Assembly (NCBI GenBank): GCA_030278955.1
Contig: JAOANR010000004.1
Coordinates: 61,411,686 to 61,475,685 of the forward strand
Direction of reading: 5' to 3'
Source of the DNA: Hygrophila difformis
Taxonomy: Eukaryota > Streptophyta > Magnoliopsida > Lamiales > Acanthaceae
Length of the DNA stretch: 64,000 nucleotides
How positions within the stretch are numbered: position 1 is the stretch's first letter; every line of letters begins with the position of its first letter. The translations under genes and the position numbers were made by a program. Below the pieces are notes generated by a model. The model ran no database searches and was not told where the DNA came from. It worked only from the letters and a program-made list of their open reading frames with translations. This document shows, piece by piece, positions 13,101 to 23,424 of this stretch.

Positions 13101-14166
13101 TGCTGTAGATAGGAATGGCTGGAAAGGTAATGTGAATGGCCGGTATTCGGTCCGATCGGGCTATGAGTGGTTGCTTGCTCAACGTGGGATGCAGCTGGAT
13201 GTCGCCAAGTCCTGGGTTTGGCGAGTGGCAGCTCCAGAGAAAGTCCGATTGATGTTATGGTTGGTGGTGCATGAGGCGCTTCCGACTAACCTGCTTCGCC
13301 ACCACAGGGGGATTTCTGACTCCAGTCTTTGTCCCATCTGCAGTTCTTCTCCAGAGACTATTTGGCATCTGTTTTTCCAATGTGAGCTAGCAGCGTCGGC
13401 ATGGGGAGTAATTGGGGGGCTGCCGCCGGCTGGGCATTCTATTTGGGATCTGCCTATCTCTCCGTTTCTTCGCAGGTTCCGGCGTGGGTGGACGGGTGTT
13501 CATTGGGGGTTGCTTTGGACACTGTGGACAACTAGAAATGAGGTTGTGTTTGGAGGTGATCGGGTACCGGTGCATGCAATTGTTCGCAGGGCTCGTAACC
13601 TTGGGCACGCTTATGATCGAGCTTGTAGGAAGCCTCCTCGGTTGGCGTTGATGCGTTATGTTACTTGGCATCCTCGAGGGAGGGAGGGCCGGGTGCTCCA
13701 TGTGGACGGGAGTGCATTTGGCTCTCCGGGCCGTGCGGGCTTTGGCGGGGTTGTGCGTAATGATGATGGGAGTTGGATTCAGGGGTTTTCCGGATCCGTG
13801 GGTCGGGCGAACATCATTGTTGCAGAGCTTTATGGGATTTGGCAAGGTATGCAACTTTTGGTGACCTTGGGCATACATGAGGCTTGGTGTTACACAGATT
13901 CATTGGATGCATTACGGCTCATTAACTCGGAGGTGGCTCCTGATCATAGCCTATTCTCTCTGATCCTGAATATCAAGGACTTACTGGTGAGCAATCCGGA
14001 CTTTCATTGGGCTCATATTCTTCGTGAGGGGAATTCAGTGGCTGATTGTTTGGCTAAGCGTGGGGCGAACGCCGAGGACTTCTTCACTACTTGGGCGTTT
14101 CCTCCGGATGATGCTCGTGAAAGGTTGCATGTGGACGCGGCGGGGGTTTGGTTTCCTAGATCCTAG
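10108..14166 (+). CDS. LINE ORF2: endonuclease, reverse transcriptase, RNase H
   Basis: This 1352-residue polyprotein carries out target-primed reverse transcription. It starts with an APE-type endonuclease (SWNVRGAM near 10139, LGDWNE near 10530, SDHNAL near 10788). The reverse transcriptase follows, with KVDLEKAYDNVNW, GLRQGDPLSPYLF and the catalytic FADD at 12160-12171. A zf-RVT-like segment holds CPIC...H..F.C (about 13331-13385). A plant LINE RNase H domain ends it (HVDGS near 13699, AELYG, YTDS, NSVADCLA). The chosen ATG at 10108 is the one overlapping the ORF1 stop; an in-frame ATG also exists at 10081 inside ORF1. No disabling mutation is visible. Confidence 0.93.
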   Translation: MIEFHDFNAISWNVRGAMSRATQRHIADVIRVVKPSLFILMEPQGSFARLKVFFYRFGYDICIQECVGRAGGLWLLSRIKCSYSFALIHNRPRMATVLVGRGNISWSLTAIYANPCQRLRELDWANLRDISSTVQGPWLVLGDWNEIASLSKSVGCSPDLRYCMAFRGLLNECGLSEVHTIGSPYTWCKNTSGGAFACKKLDRAVANLSWCTLFPEGFVEVMQRRASDHNALSLRCVRSGGRACDRPFRWEAAWSTHPLYSHVVEVAWFHNHSLQQQLAQVEESSNYFNKFTFGNIRSRKQRLLRRLAGIRRCLDRVDSARLQLLEVHLMAKLDEVLQQEELLWFQKSRDKNVRLGDRNTRFFHTQTLIRRQKGRILGLEIDGVWQRDDETLKNHVTSHFTWLYGSALDVPTRDLPLVALPPLPNSGSLEEAIQPWEVKAAVQGMKGWSAPGPDGFPALFYKIFWETVGPSVCAFAQSALDRGSFDNAISKTFICLIPKTEVPKDIRQYRPISLCNVSYKILTKVIVNRLRPFLQNYIGPFQSAFLPGRSTAGNAIILQEVVTAFRNRNRRAKEFLLKVDLEKAYDNVNWEFLEGCLVDMCLPHKLINLIMFCVQSPSYSILWNGSALPAITPTKGLRQGDPLSPYLFIIVMEKLSQSILMKVSCGEWRPVVLCRGADPLSHLMFADDLLLLSQALPGSARVLDEVLSLFAHKSGLRINIAKSRAYASAAVDDNCVRELTSILNIDFTHHLESYLGFPLFHGPVKTANFDFLLERVNAKLGSWKRKLLNKAGRLTLARSVLSTISSYIMQTIWVPTAVCEHIDRHVRDFLWKDCNGRGLPLVRWSKVAVPRKMGGLGIRCTRDMNVSLLGKALEAVMQGSSKPWARLVARKYGCSSGLIMVRPGASPLYRALCHVAPLLGGGFGLHVGSGESSLWYSSWLAGGPIASRLPYVHISDTDLKIKDIYRDGAWDWNLCMTVVPAEIKDEARDYGPLSIHPSAVDRNGWKGNVNGRYSVRSGYEWLLAQRGMQLDVAKSWVWRVAAPEKVRLMLWLVVHEALPTNLLRHHRGISDSSLCPICSSSPETIWHLFFQCELAASAWGVIGGLPPAGHSIWDLPISPFLRRFRRGWTGVHWGLLWTLWTTRNEVVFGGDRVPVHAIVRRARNLGHAYDRACRKPPRLALMRYVTWHPRGREGRVLHVDGSAFGSPGRAGFGGVVRNDDGSWIQGFSGSVGRANIIVAELYGIWQGMQLLVTLGIHEAWCYTDSLDALRLINSEVAPDHSLFSLILNIKDLLVSNPDFHWAHILREGNSVADCLAKRGANAEDFFTTWAFPPDDARERLHVDAAGVWFPRS

Positions 14167-14299
14167 GCCTCTGTCTGGGTTGATCTATTTTTTTACTGCT
14201 TTCTCGTCTTCCCTTTTTCTGTAGTTTTTTTTTAGCTTTTCCTTTAGCCGACGCGTACGCGTCATGTTCACCAAAAAAAAAAAAAATTAATGTTTGGAA

Positions 14300-16130
14300 G
14301 AAAAAAACAAAACAAACATTCAAAAACCGGACATTTATCGCTTATTGTGAAGTCAATGTCTATAATCAAGTAGCCGTCGTTAGAATGATGGGTGGCAACT
14401 TGCAATTCAACCAATGAAATTGATTTTAAAATACGGATCCACGTAAGCAAATTAATTTAGTAAGTAGTTCGCTACTAGCTAGTAATCCCAATATTATACG
14501 TACTATTTTTATATGTCCCATTATAAATATTTTTTATAAATAGAAGTAATTTTCCCCTCAAATAACTATATAGACCTCATCATATACTCACAAATCCAAT
14601 CTATATTAATTTTTGTGTCCAACAATAACAAGACGTTTAAGGTTGGACGGATGTAGTATTATGGATCTTACAATGAGCTCAAGTTTAAGACAAATAATGT
14701 GCTCAACGATCTCGATTACCGGAAAAAGGGAGACAAACCTTTTGTAGTAGGAGTACATACAAGTAGTGTAATTAATAATTTATGTTATAAATATATGTAG
14801 GTACTATTTAATTTAATTTAATGAATTGATAATCCAGTCATTCAATAATTATCCATTCAGAAATGCTACTAATAATTATCCTTTTACTGCCCACTGCTGC
14901 TCCCAAGTCCCAAACCTCTTTATTTCTCTCTGCGACTTGTGATCTATTCATCTCTGTTTTTTTTTCCCCTTCCACCAATTTCATCCAAAGCACATAAAAT
15001 AAAAGGTTACCCCTTCCTATATCTCTTTTATTAAATAGTTCTAAAATTCAAAATTCAAGCAGCAAAAAGGAGAAAAGAAGAAAAGGAAAACACACAACAC
15101 CTTTTGAAATAGTAGTAACAAAAATAAAAGGGGTTGATGTTAGGTTTGCCGGCCATACATGATGCCAAAAATCCAGCCATCGTATTGTTTCATTCAAAAC
15201 TTTTATGAGTGTGGCCATACATACAGACATTAAAAAGTAGTAGTAGTCATACTGAAGTGAATACAAAGACAGACAGACAGATACTTCCAATTTATATATA
15301 TGTAGTGTATTAAGTAGTATTTTACTTGGTTGCCCATCAGCCCATGTGTGTAATGTATGCATATATGCTTTGGTCGAGTGTGACTCACACTCAGACTCAT
15401 ACTCCGACTCATACTCAGACCACCTGTGGAGATGGTGACAACCTACCTTCAAGGACCACTTTTTGGATATTTCATTTTATCTTTATTACTACAGTATACT
15501 TTGAATGAGTTTGGACCAACACTACTAAACCACCACATATCCCACAATTGTATGTCTTAAAAAAGAATTTTGAGCAGGGGGCGATGCCAATGCCCATGCC
15601 CCTACATATTTTAAATAAATGCATCATTAAATGTCCACTATAATAACACTACATTCGCTTTCCAACTAGGGTAAGGCTTGGGTGCAGTGGCTCCACAGTG
15701 CATTCATGGGATGAGATAAGTATTTTTGTGATGTCCACCGAATGTATAATGTCAGCATTCAATTTTGTGATGTATGCCACCATTTTTGTGATGAGTGTTA
15801 TTTTATGATGTTAAGAATTTTGTGATGAGTGAGACTATTTTTGTGATGTAAAAAATCATAAACATCACACATTTAAGTTGTCGCAGCAAGGCGCTTGCTG
15901 CACCTTCAACTAGTGCAGGGCTGCACGGGTGGTGTGTATATATATAGTAATAATATCACCATTTATAAGATTATTTGAATGTTTTAATTTCAGATTTAAA
16001 CTCTTTCGTTGTAAAATAAGACTAATATTGAAAGAAATGCCCAACCTTTTTTCTTTGTTCGGGAATCAATAATTATATACATTTATTTCCTAAAGATATA
16101 GGATAAGACGTTTACTTATCATTTAGCTAC
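14300..16130. other. Intergenic DNA, no gene seen
   Basis: The stretch contains a short imperfect tandem of gactcatactc-like units near 15380-15420. A segment at 15660-15930 repeats tttttgtgatg and ends in a gtgcagc-rich part, which looks like a degraded element. Open frames are short and lack recognisable domains. Confidence 0.5.
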
Positions 16131-16139
16131 TGAAATTTT

Positions 16140-16330
16140 AGGTAAACCTTATGCCATGGCTGGCCGGAGAGGAGGGTTGGGTGGTGGACCCTAAACTACC
16201 TGACATCTCAAGCCTCTCTGTGGTCCGTTGGGAGATCATCCAACACAGGCTCTGGACCCAGCAGCTCAAGCCATTGAGAGGTCTGTAGACCGTACACCCC
16301 AACTCGTGTCAGACCAGCCCATGGTGACTC
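16140..16330 (-). mobile_element. 3' part of a tRNA-derived SINE-like element, split by the Copia insertion
   Basis: Read on the minus strand, this segment continues the sequence at 21697-21800 across the Copia element; the two parts share the duplicated gactc. It runs to a terminus reading taaggtttacctaaaat on the minus strand. The sequence at 43222-43403 ends in a similar tattcacctaaaaaatt. The box A and box B promoter lies in the other fragment. Confidence 0.6.
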
Positions 16331-16645
16331 TGTTGAAAAAAAAAACGGCATAAACGTCAAATGCCGTATTTGTTGAAGCCATCAAAGTAACAGTAAAGCC
16401 GTCCGGTTGAATTCTCATCTACGGCGCCGAAAGTATTGAAGCCACTATAAGAATAGTTTTAGCATGTGTTAATTGTATTGTGTGCGTTTTCATTTCTATA
16501 AATAGGTACTCAGATTGTTGTAATTCTCAGAGCGAAGTAAAGCGAGAAATATAAAGAAAGCTTTAGCTATACAACTCTCCGCTTTTGGTTATCGTTTTTA
16601 GATATCAAAAGTATAAAGTGTCTTGTGTGTGATATCAAATCTACA
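16331..16645 (+). repeat. 5' LTR of the Copia element
   Basis: The 315-bp LTR has TG...CA termini. Near its start acggcat and atgccgt form a short inverted repeat around aaacgtca. A TATA box lies at 16497-16504, placing U3 at roughly the first 190 bp. Confidence 0.96.
16497..16504 (+). promoter_or_regulatory. TATA box of the Copia 5' LTR
   Basis: The octamer tataaata lies inside the LTR and is conserved in the 3' copy at 21548-21555. It is the likely core promoter of the genomic RNA. Confidence 0.7.
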
Positions 16646-16648
16646 AAT

Positions 16649-16660
16649 TGGTATCAGAGC
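16649..16660 (+). promoter_or_regulatory. Primer-binding site, initiator tRNA-Met type
   Basis: The 12-mer tggtatcagagc begins 3 nt after the 5' LTR. It is the standard complement of the 3' end of plant initiator tRNA-Met, where minus-strand DNA synthesis starts. Confidence 0.92.
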
Positions 16661-17311
16661 CTGAGTGATCCAAACTCAGAGAAAAATAATTTTGAGTATA
16701 AACACTCAAATTAAAAGAATTAAATTTACTCACCGTGGAGCTGCTGTCCGCCGCCGTCCCCGTGCAAACACCGCTGCCCGTTGCTGCTCCTCCGTCCACC
16801 GAACACTGCCCCTTCAAATTCGCGCCGCCTGCGCACTACCTTGAACAGCCGCTGCTGTATCTTCTTATTGCTGTTGCAGGACTCTCTTCTCGTTGCCGCC
16901 GCTCAGCACCGCCCAGTCCAGACTCCACCTCGCTGGTCTCCGCCGTCACTGCCCACGAGAATCTCAAATCTGTTGGTCTCTCGAGAGATCCTCTGTATTT
17001 TGAAAGCAATTTTTATACACAGGAGTTGGCTTCTCTGCTTTCAATCTAAAATGGAGTATTAAAGGAGTGGATCAGGTTGAAGAAAAGGAGTGTCCAGGAG
17101 ACACATGTGAAGAAGCAGCACAATTAAAATTGAAACAGGAAGGTGGTGGAAAATTAAATTCAAGGCAAGTTGGAGAAAGGTGAGTGGCGTGTGGCAGCCT
17201 TGACCAAGTCATTGGGCAATTGAGCATTTATTGTGGTATATTATTGTGAAAACTGAAAAGTGGGCAAAATATCAAGTCTGGGAGCCCAATCATTAAATTA
17301 AAGTGGGTCAA
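16661..17311 (+). other. Long untranslated leader of the Copia element with a CG-rich insert
   Basis: About 650 bp separate the primer-binding site from the gag ATG. The segment near 16735-16950 is much richer in C and G than its surroundings, with many ccgcc and gctgct triplets. It stays open in a frame without an ATG start. It may be a captured host fragment or a packaging/translation leader; I see no recognised domain. Confidence 0.5.
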
Positions 17312-20300
17312 ATGGCGAGTATGACGGGACAAATGTCACTGCCGCAACTTACGAAAGCAAATTACGAGAAATGGAGTATTCAAATGAAAGCCCTTCTCGG
17401 AGCTCAAGATGCATGGGACGTGGTTCAAAATGGTTTTGTAGAACCAGAAAATACCGGGAAATTAACTGCAGCAGAACAAAAAGCATTGAAAGATGCGCGG
17501 TCCAAAAATAGCGGAGCCCTGTACATGTTATTCCGAGCCGTTGACGAATCAGGCTTCGAAAAAATATCCGGTGCCACCACCTCAAAAGAAGCATGGGACA
17601 TCCTGGAAAAATCATTCAAAGGAGCCGACCGGGTAAAGCAAGTGCGTCTCCAAACCCTTCGTGGAGAGCTTGAAAGCATGAAAATGAAGGAGTCAGAAAA
17701 CGTGTCCGACTACATCACACGTGTCCAGACCGTGGCAAACCAACTCAATCGGAACGGAGAAGAATTGTCCGATGCCAGAATTGTGGAGAAAATATTGAGA
17801 TCATTAACCAATGATTTCGAAAATATTGTGTGTGCGATTGAAGAATCAAAAGACCTCAAAGTGCTCACTGTTGAAGAGCTCGCTGGATCTCTCGAAGCAC
17901 ATGAACAAAGAAAAAAGAAAAAGAAAGATGAGTCACTCGTGCAGGCACTCCAGACCAAGGCATCAATTAAAGATGAAAAGGTTCTCTACTCTCGAAACTT
18001 TCGGGGGAGAGGACAAGACCGTGGAAATCGTGGACACGGTCGTGGTATCCAAAGCAATAATTATGAAAGGTACCAGAGGGACAGATTCGAATCAAGCCAA
18101 GCAAACTGGCGTGGAAGAGGACGCGCTCGAGGAAGAGGCGGTCGATCAAATTTCTCCAACGTCAAATGCCAAAAGTGCCACAAATATGGTCATCATTCCG
18201 ACGACTGCAACAACGAGGGTTGTTACAATTGTGGCAAGATGGGACACTTTGCAAAAGAGTGTCGGGCCAACAGACGAGTGGAAGAGACAACCAACCTAGT
18301 CGTGGAAGACAAAGCAAATGGAGGTGTTCTCATGATGGCGCACAACGATGTCAACGATGACACATCCTGGTACCTCGATTCTGGAGCAAGCAACCACATG
18401 TGCTATGATGAGCATCTATTCAAAGAAATGCAGAAAGTTGACAATGGTCATGTATCATTCGGAAATGCATCAAAAGTACAAGTCAAAGGCCGAGGTACGA
18501 TATGTTTCACACAGAATGATGGCTTGATAGGGACAATCCAAGATGTTTACGATGTCCCAGACCTCAAAAACAACATTTTGAGTCTTGGCCAGCTCGCAGA
18601 GAAAGGATACTCAACCTTTCTAAAAGATCAGTTGCTGCATCTGAAAGACAAGCAAGGACGTCTGATAGCTCGAGTCGAAATGGAGAGAAATCGAATGTAC
18701 AAGTTGAACCTGCGAAGCTTGCAAGGGAAATGCTTACAAGTCAAAGAAGTAGATAAAGCATCGCTATGGCATCACCGCTTTGGCCACTTACATTATGATG
18801 GCCTGAAAAAGCTAGTGAAGATGAAGATGGTGAAAGGACTGCCTAGCATGGATTTTGGAGGAGAATTTTGTGAAGATTGTGTACTCGGGAAGCAAACAAG
18901 ATCCTCATTTCAAAAGAAGGCCGAATATGAAGCGAAGCATCCGCTTGAGCTGATCCACACCGATATATGTGGACCAATTACTCCCGAATCTTTCAGCGGA
19001 AAGAGATACTTCATCTCTTTCATCGATGATTTCTCTCGAAGGACGTGGGTCTATTTGCTGAAGGAAAAATCCGAGGCATTCAAGGTGTTCAAAAGATTCA
19101 AGGCGAGTGTTGAAAAAGAAACTGGCAGATCCATCAAAGCAATTCGATCTGATAGAGGAGGCGAATACACCTCGACAGCCTTCCGAGAGTACTGTGAACG
19201 AGAAGGCATAAGAAGATTTCTGACAGCACCATACTCGCCCCAACAGAATGGCGTAGCTGAAAGGAAGAATCGGACTATCCTAGACATGGTTCGATCGATG
19301 TTGAAAAGCAAGAAGATGCCGAAAGAATTCTGGGCAGAAGCTGTGATGTGCGCAGTCTACATACAGAATCGGTGCCCGCACATGAAGTTGAAAAATCGAA
19401 CACCACTGGAAGCATGGAGTGGTAAGAAGCCTACCGTCTCTCATCTAAAAATATTCGGTAGTGTAGCCTATGCACATGTACCAGATCCGCGAAGGATGAA
19501 GCTGGAAGATAAAAGCAAAGCATATGTTTTTATCGGATATGATGGACTCACAAAAGGGTATAAGTTGTATGACCCGATAAGCAAGAAGGTGATGATCAGT
19601 CTTGATGTGCGAGTGAATGAAGCAAGTGACTGGGAATGGAATAACTCAAAGGAAGTTACCAACGAAGTCGGAGAACCGTCAGTCGTTGTTCCGACTGCTC
19701 TATCAACAAATCCTGAAATTGTTGAAGAAAAAGATGAAGAAGATGAGCCACGAAAACCCCGAATGAGAAGTCTCCAAGATTTGTACGACTCTACAGAGGT
19801 ACATCTTGTATGTTTGTTGGCAGATTCTGAAAATATCAAGTATGAAGATGCCGTGCTAGATGAAAAATGGAAAGCAGCCATGGATGAAGAAATTGAAGCA
19901 ATCGAGCGCAACAACACATGGGAGCTCACTGAATTGCCCAAAGGAAGTCAGGCCATTGGAGTGAAATGGGTTTACAAGAAAAAGATGAATGCACAAGGGG
20001 AGATTGAACGATACAAAGCTCGACTTGTTGCAAAGGGATACAAGCAAAAGGAAGGAATCGATTATGATGAAGTCTTTGCCCCTGTCGCAAGAATGGAGAC
20101 AATCCGGCTACTCATTTCTCAAGCTGCTCAGTACAAATGGCCAATATTCCAAATGGATGTCAAGACAGCGTTTTTGAATGGTTTACTCGAAGAAGAAGTC
20201 TACATTGAGCAACCACCAGGTTATCTGAAACTTGGAGGAGAAACAAAGGTGTTGAAGTTGAAGAAAGCGCTTTACGGGCTAAAGCAAGCACCGCGAGCAT

Positions 20301-21364
20301 GGAATACTCGCATTGATGCATATTTCAAAGAGAATGGGTTTGAGCAATGTCCCTACGAGCATGCCCTCTACATCAAGAAAAATGGAGGTAACATTTTGTT
20401 TGTTGCTCTTTATGTTGATGACCTCATTTTCATGGGTAACAGTGATGAGATGATAGAAGACTTCAAGAGAAGAATGAAACAGGAGTTTGAGATGATTGAT
20501 TTAGGCTTGATGAAGTTCTTCCTTGGTCTAGAAGTTAGACAAACCGAAAGAGGCATCTTTGTATCACAGGAGACATATGCGAAAAAGATCTTGAAAGAAT
20601 TCAAGATGGAGAATTGCAACCCCGTATCAACACCTATGGAACCTGGAGCAAAACTTTCAAAGTTTGATGAAGGAGAACAAGTTGATCCAGGAAGGTACAG
20701 AAGCTTGGTTGGAAGCCTTCGCTACCTCACATGCACAAGGCCAGATATTGCACTAAGTGTTGGCGTTGTGAGTCGGTTCATGGAGAACCCAACTTACTCA
20801 CACTGGAAGGCGTTAAAGAGAATCCTCAGGTACATTCAAGGAACAGCGTCACATGGATTGTTCTACTCGAGGACAGAAGATTACAAGCTGATTGGATACT
20901 CTGACAGTGATTGGTGTGGAGATATTGATGACCGAAAAAGTACTGCAGGGTACGTGTTCTTTCTGGGAAATACTGCTTTCACTTGGCTTTCAAAGAAGCA
21001 ACCGATCGTGGCGCTCTCAACATGTGAAGCTGAATATGTAGCAGCATCTTGGTGTGTATGTCATGCTGTATGGCTCAGAAATCTATTAAGCAAGATGGAG
21101 ATGAAGCAATCAAGCGGAACAGTGATTCACATAGACAACAAATCCGCAATTGAATTGTCGAAGAATCCAGTGAATCATGAAAGAAGCAAACACATTGATG
21201 TTCGTTTCCACTTTATCCGAGATCATGTGAAAAATGGAAATGTGGAACTAATGCATGTGGCAAGCCAAGAACAAGTGGCAGACATATTTACAAAGCCATT
21301 GCCAAAGGTACTGCTCGACAAGTTTAAGAAGTTGATAGGGATGACAGATGGCAGAAGCATTTGA
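17312..21364 (+). CDS. Copia Gag-Pol polyprotein
   Basis: This 1350-residue polyprotein encodes all functions for retrotransposition. The ATG at 17312 is used because the upstream in-frame codon at 17303 is GTG. Gag covers about residues 1-285 with a basic Arg/Gly stretch. Two CCHC knuckles follow at about 286-299 and 304-317. The protease signature DSGAS is near residue 356. A GAG-pre-integrase HHRFGHLH motif follows. The integrase core has HTD (D550), RSDRGG (D614) and E650, a D-35-E spacing. The RVT_2 reverse transcriptase holds YVDD at about 1034-1037. The RNase H ends the protein with SDSDW (D1198) and the STCEAEY motif. The order IN-RT-RH is Copia-type. No internal stop is present. Confidence 0.97.
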   Translation: MASMTGQMSLPQLTKANYEKWSIQMKALLGAQDAWDVVQNGFVEPENTGKLTAAEQKALKDARSKNSGALYMLFRAVDESGFEKISGATTSKEAWDILEKSFKGADRVKQVRLQTLRGELESMKMKESENVSDYITRVQTVANQLNRNGEELSDARIVEKILRSLTNDFENIVCAIEESKDLKVLTVEELAGSLEAHEQRKKKKKDESLVQALQTKASIKDEKVLYSRNFRGRGQDRGNRGHGRGIQSNNYERYQRDRFESSQANWRGRGRARGRGGRSNFSNVKCQKCHKYGHHSDDCNNEGCYNCGKMGHFAKECRANRRVEETTNLVVEDKANGGVLMMAHNDVNDDTSWYLDSGASNHMCYDEHLFKEMQKVDNGHVSFGNASKVQVKGRGTICFTQNDGLIGTIQDVYDVPDLKNNILSLGQLAEKGYSTFLKDQLLHLKDKQGRLIARVEMERNRMYKLNLRSLQGKCLQVKEVDKASLWHHRFGHLHYDGLKKLVKMKMVKGLPSMDFGGEFCEDCVLGKQTRSSFQKKAEYEAKHPLELIHTDICGPITPESFSGKRYFISFIDDFSRRTWVYLLKEKSEAFKVFKRFKASVEKETGRSIKAIRSDRGGEYTSTAFREYCEREGIRRFLTAPYSPQQNGVAERKNRTILDMVRSMLKSKKMPKEFWAEAVMCAVYIQNRCPHMKLKNRTPLEAWSGKKPTVSHLKIFGSVAYAHVPDPRRMKLEDKSKAYVFIGYDGLTKGYKLYDPISKKVMISLDVRVNEASDWEWNNSKEVTNEVGEPSVVVPTALSTNPEIVEEKDEEDEPRKPRMRSLQDLYDSTEVHLVCLLADSENIKYEDAVLDEKWKAAMDEEIEAIERNNTWELTELPKGSQAIGVKWVYKKKMNAQGEIERYKARLVAKGYKQKEGIDYDEVFAPVARMETIRLLISQAAQYKWPIFQMDVKTAFLNGLLEEEVYIEQPPGYLKLGGETKVLKLKKALYGLKQAPRAWNTRIDAYFKENGFEQCPYEHALYIKKNGGNILFVALYVDDLIFMGNSDEMIEDFKRRMKQEFEMIDLGLMKFFLGLEVRQTERGIFVSQETYAKKILKEFKMENCNPVSTPMEPGAKLSKFDEGEQVDPGRYRSLVGSLRYLTCTRPDIALSVGVVSRFMENPTYSHWKALKRILRYIQGTASHGLFYSRTEDYKLIGYSDSDWCGDIDDRKSTAGYVFFLGNTAFTWLSKKQPIVALSTCEAEYVAASWCVCHAVWLRNLLSKMEMKQSSGTVIHIDNKSAIELSKNPVNHERSKHIDVRFHFIRDHVKNGNVELMHVASQEQVADIFTKPLPKVLLDKFKKLIGMTDGRSI

Positions 21365-21381
21365 AGTTTACGGGGAAGTTT

Positions 21382-21696
21382 TGTTGAAAAAAAAAACGGC
21401 ATAAACGTCAAATGCCGTATTTGTTGAAGCCATCAAAGTAACAGTAAAGCCGTCCGGTTGAATTCTCATCTACGGCGCCGAAAGTATTGAAGCCACTATA
21501 AGAATAGTTTTAGCATGTGTTAATTGTATTGTGTGCGTTTTCATTTCTATAAATAGGTGCTCAGATTGTTGTAATTCTCAGAGCGAAGTAAAGCGATAAA
21601 TATAAAGAAAGCTTTAGCTATACAACTCTCCGCTTTTGGTTATCGTTTTTAGATATCAAAAGTGTAAAGTGTCTTGTGTGTGATATCAAATCTACA
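21382..21696 (+). repeat. 3' LTR of the Copia element
   Basis: This 315-bp LTR is the partner of 16331-16645, with three substitutions and no length change. It ends CTACA and is followed directly by the gactc duplication. Confidence 0.96.
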
Positions 21697-21800
21697 GACT
21701 CTAGTGAGTTGTTGAGGTAAGGATTCGAACCCCAATCTCCTTTATCATCCAATTCATGGTGATGCATGACACCAATTGAGCTGCCAATACCTCGATTAGG
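21697..21800 (-). mobile_element. 5' (promoter) part of a SINE-like element, split by Copia
   Basis: On the minus strand the segment shows a box A-like gcagctcaattggt near 21765-21790 and a box B ggttcgaatcc near 21722-21733, the internal Pol III promoter of tRNA-derived SINEs. The body continues at 16330 downwards on the far side of the Copia element. Confidence 0.6.
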
Positions 21801-22416
21801 GGTCCCGTTTCCAAATTTAAGAACTAATAACAGATAGATATTTCTCTATCAACTGACTCCTCGTCTATCCTCCCTAATTTTCACATTTAATTTCCCTCCA
21901 CAACTAGATTTGATCCACGCCCTTAATTCTTATCGACGGTGTGGATCCGCCCATCTTTTTTTCCACTTAAAAGGAATCCAAATTTCAAGAGCGCAACACA
22001 AGACAATCGACATACATTTGGCTCATCACTATAATTTACTACTAATAAATTAATTAAATGTGTTTCTATATTTCTTTAAATTGTATAAATATTGCATTAG
22101 TCCCTTACCATCTAAATATTGAGTTATTTCATACTACGTACCTTTAATATGAAATATTGACCTGCTATAGTTCCCGTTTTATTATTTTTTGTCACACCAT
22201 TAATTTGAGGGTGTTATATTATGCACTTAATCCCGCTATTTTCAATCTATCGTTGATTGTGATTTCATAGCTACTTTTAGAACACATACTTTATCTTAAA
22301 TACCCAATACATGCTTAGCTTGTCCTAATTAATTTTGAAGTGTTGAGATGTTCTTTATTCGATTTTGATATCAATTTGCCAGTGAGATTAGTATAATATA
22401 CTCTTTCCATGATAAG
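21801..22416. other. Intergenic DNA, no gene seen
   Basis: The stretch is AT-rich and has no ORF of note and no recognised element ends. Confidence 0.5.
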
Positions 22417-22666
22417 TACTCACTCCGTTTTTTTTAGTTGTTTTTCTAGCAAAATATTACACAAACCAATAAACATAATTATTACCACACAATATTCCAT
22501 TTCTACCCCTCTCACTTACCAAAAATATATACTTGGAGAGAGTGAACACCATTGGGTGAATAAAAGGGTAATATTGGAAAAGTTTCATATAAATACTCAA
22601 AATAACAACTATTGTGGAATACTTTTTTATCTCTAAAAAGACTATTATTTTGGAATGGATGGAGTA
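22417..22666. mobile_element. Stowaway-like MITE, diverged subfamily
   Basis: It begins tactcactccgttttt and ends atggatggagta, about 250 bp. The inner arms pair gttgtttttctag with ctctaaaaagac only loosely, and the core differs from the main family in this window. Confidence 0.55.
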
Positions 22667-22800
22667 AATTGCAGAACTCAAGTGGTTTCACTTTAGTTAA
22701 TTTGATTTATATAAAAATGTCGTAGAATAATTATGTATTGTAAAAATAAAAAGAAATAAATAAAACCAACAGTAATCATGAAATTATTTCTAAAAAATAA

Positions 22801-23068
22801 TACTCCCTCCGTCCCACCACACTTGTCCTATTTGACTTTTTTACACTGTTCATTGTTCAGCTTGACTCAACTTTATTTCAAGTATATATTTAGAGAAAAA
22901 TAGTCGAGTTGGGTCTTGTTAGAATCGTATGATCATATAGTTTTATAATATATATTTTGCATAATTTTTCATTAAACATATTTTGAGATATTAACAGTTG
23001 AAAAAGTGCATTGGATTGTGTGCAAATGTGAAACAAGACAAGTTAAATGGGACGGAACGGAGGGAGTA
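22801..23068. mobile_element. Stowaway-like MITE
   Basis: It begins tactccctccgtcccacc and ends gggacggaacggagggagta, about 268 bp. Its core carries agttgggtcttgttagaatcg, a variant of the family core. Confidence 0.8.
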
Positions 23069-23419
23069 CTACGTACTAGTATGTTGGAACTTGGACGTAC
23101 TATTTCTCAACTTTTCGAATATACCTTCATTTAAAAAAGAAAAAAGCACTATCCCTACCTAAATTTATTCATGGAAAAGCAAAAATTCATTCAATTAGAA
23201 TCATAATAAAATCATTTTTTAAAAGGGTAGTGTGGTACATGCTACACAAATTATAAACGTATAAAAGTAGAGGAATATGGGCCGGGTGGGGAATCGATTC
23301 CCATGATTTTTTGTTTTTGTTTTTGCTGAACAGCCTATACAGGCCAAGAAATCCGTGGTGAGAGCTCATGTCACACAAACTACAAAGAGAATAAATGGTA
23401 GAAATAAGGGACCGGTGGG
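23069..23419. other. Intergenic DNA with two gggtggggaatcg motifs
   Basis: Related motifs lie near 23285 (gtggggaatcgattccc) and at the Ty3 junction near 23413 (ggtggggaatc). On the minus strand both resemble tRNA box B (ggttcgattcc or gaatcgattcc). No protein gene is seen. Confidence 0.5.
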
Positions 23420-23424
23420 GAATC

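Larger units (their letters stand above)
8441..14285 (+). mobile_element. Full-length-looking L1-type LINE retrotransposon
   Basis: This non-LTR element is flanked by a 14-bp direct repeat, attaatgtttggaa, at 8427-8440 and 14286-14299. It ends in a poly(A) run of about 13-14 nt from 14273. It carries two open ORFs with no stop or frameshift: ORF1 (RNA-binding, zinc knuckle) and ORF2 (endonuclease, reverse transcriptase, RNase H). The 5' leader is only 33 bp, so a small 5' truncation cannot be excluded. Good ORFs and a perfect TSD indicate a fairly recent insertion. Confidence 0.93.
16331..21696 (+). mobile_element. Intact Ty1/Copia LTR retrotransposon
   Basis: The element is 5,366 bp with two 315-bp LTRs (16331-16645 and 21382-21696) that begin TGTTG and end CTACA. 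A 5-bp target duplication, gactc, lies at 16326-16330 and 21697-21701. The LTRs differ at three positions by my comparison (tact/tgct, gaga/gata, gtat/gtgt), about 1%, which points to a young insertion. A single uninterrupted Gag-Pol ORF lies between them. A weak purine tract (cggggaag) precedes the 3' LTR. It disrupts a SINE-like sequence. Confidence 0.97.

Noticed and set aside
12525..13878. Minus-strand ORFs of 91-163 codons inside the LINE
   Set aside because: They are shadows of ORF2, which has the domains and motifs on the plus strand.
15380..15420. Candidate minisatellite of gactcatactc
   Set aside because: Only about three imperfect units; too short to be a meaningful array.
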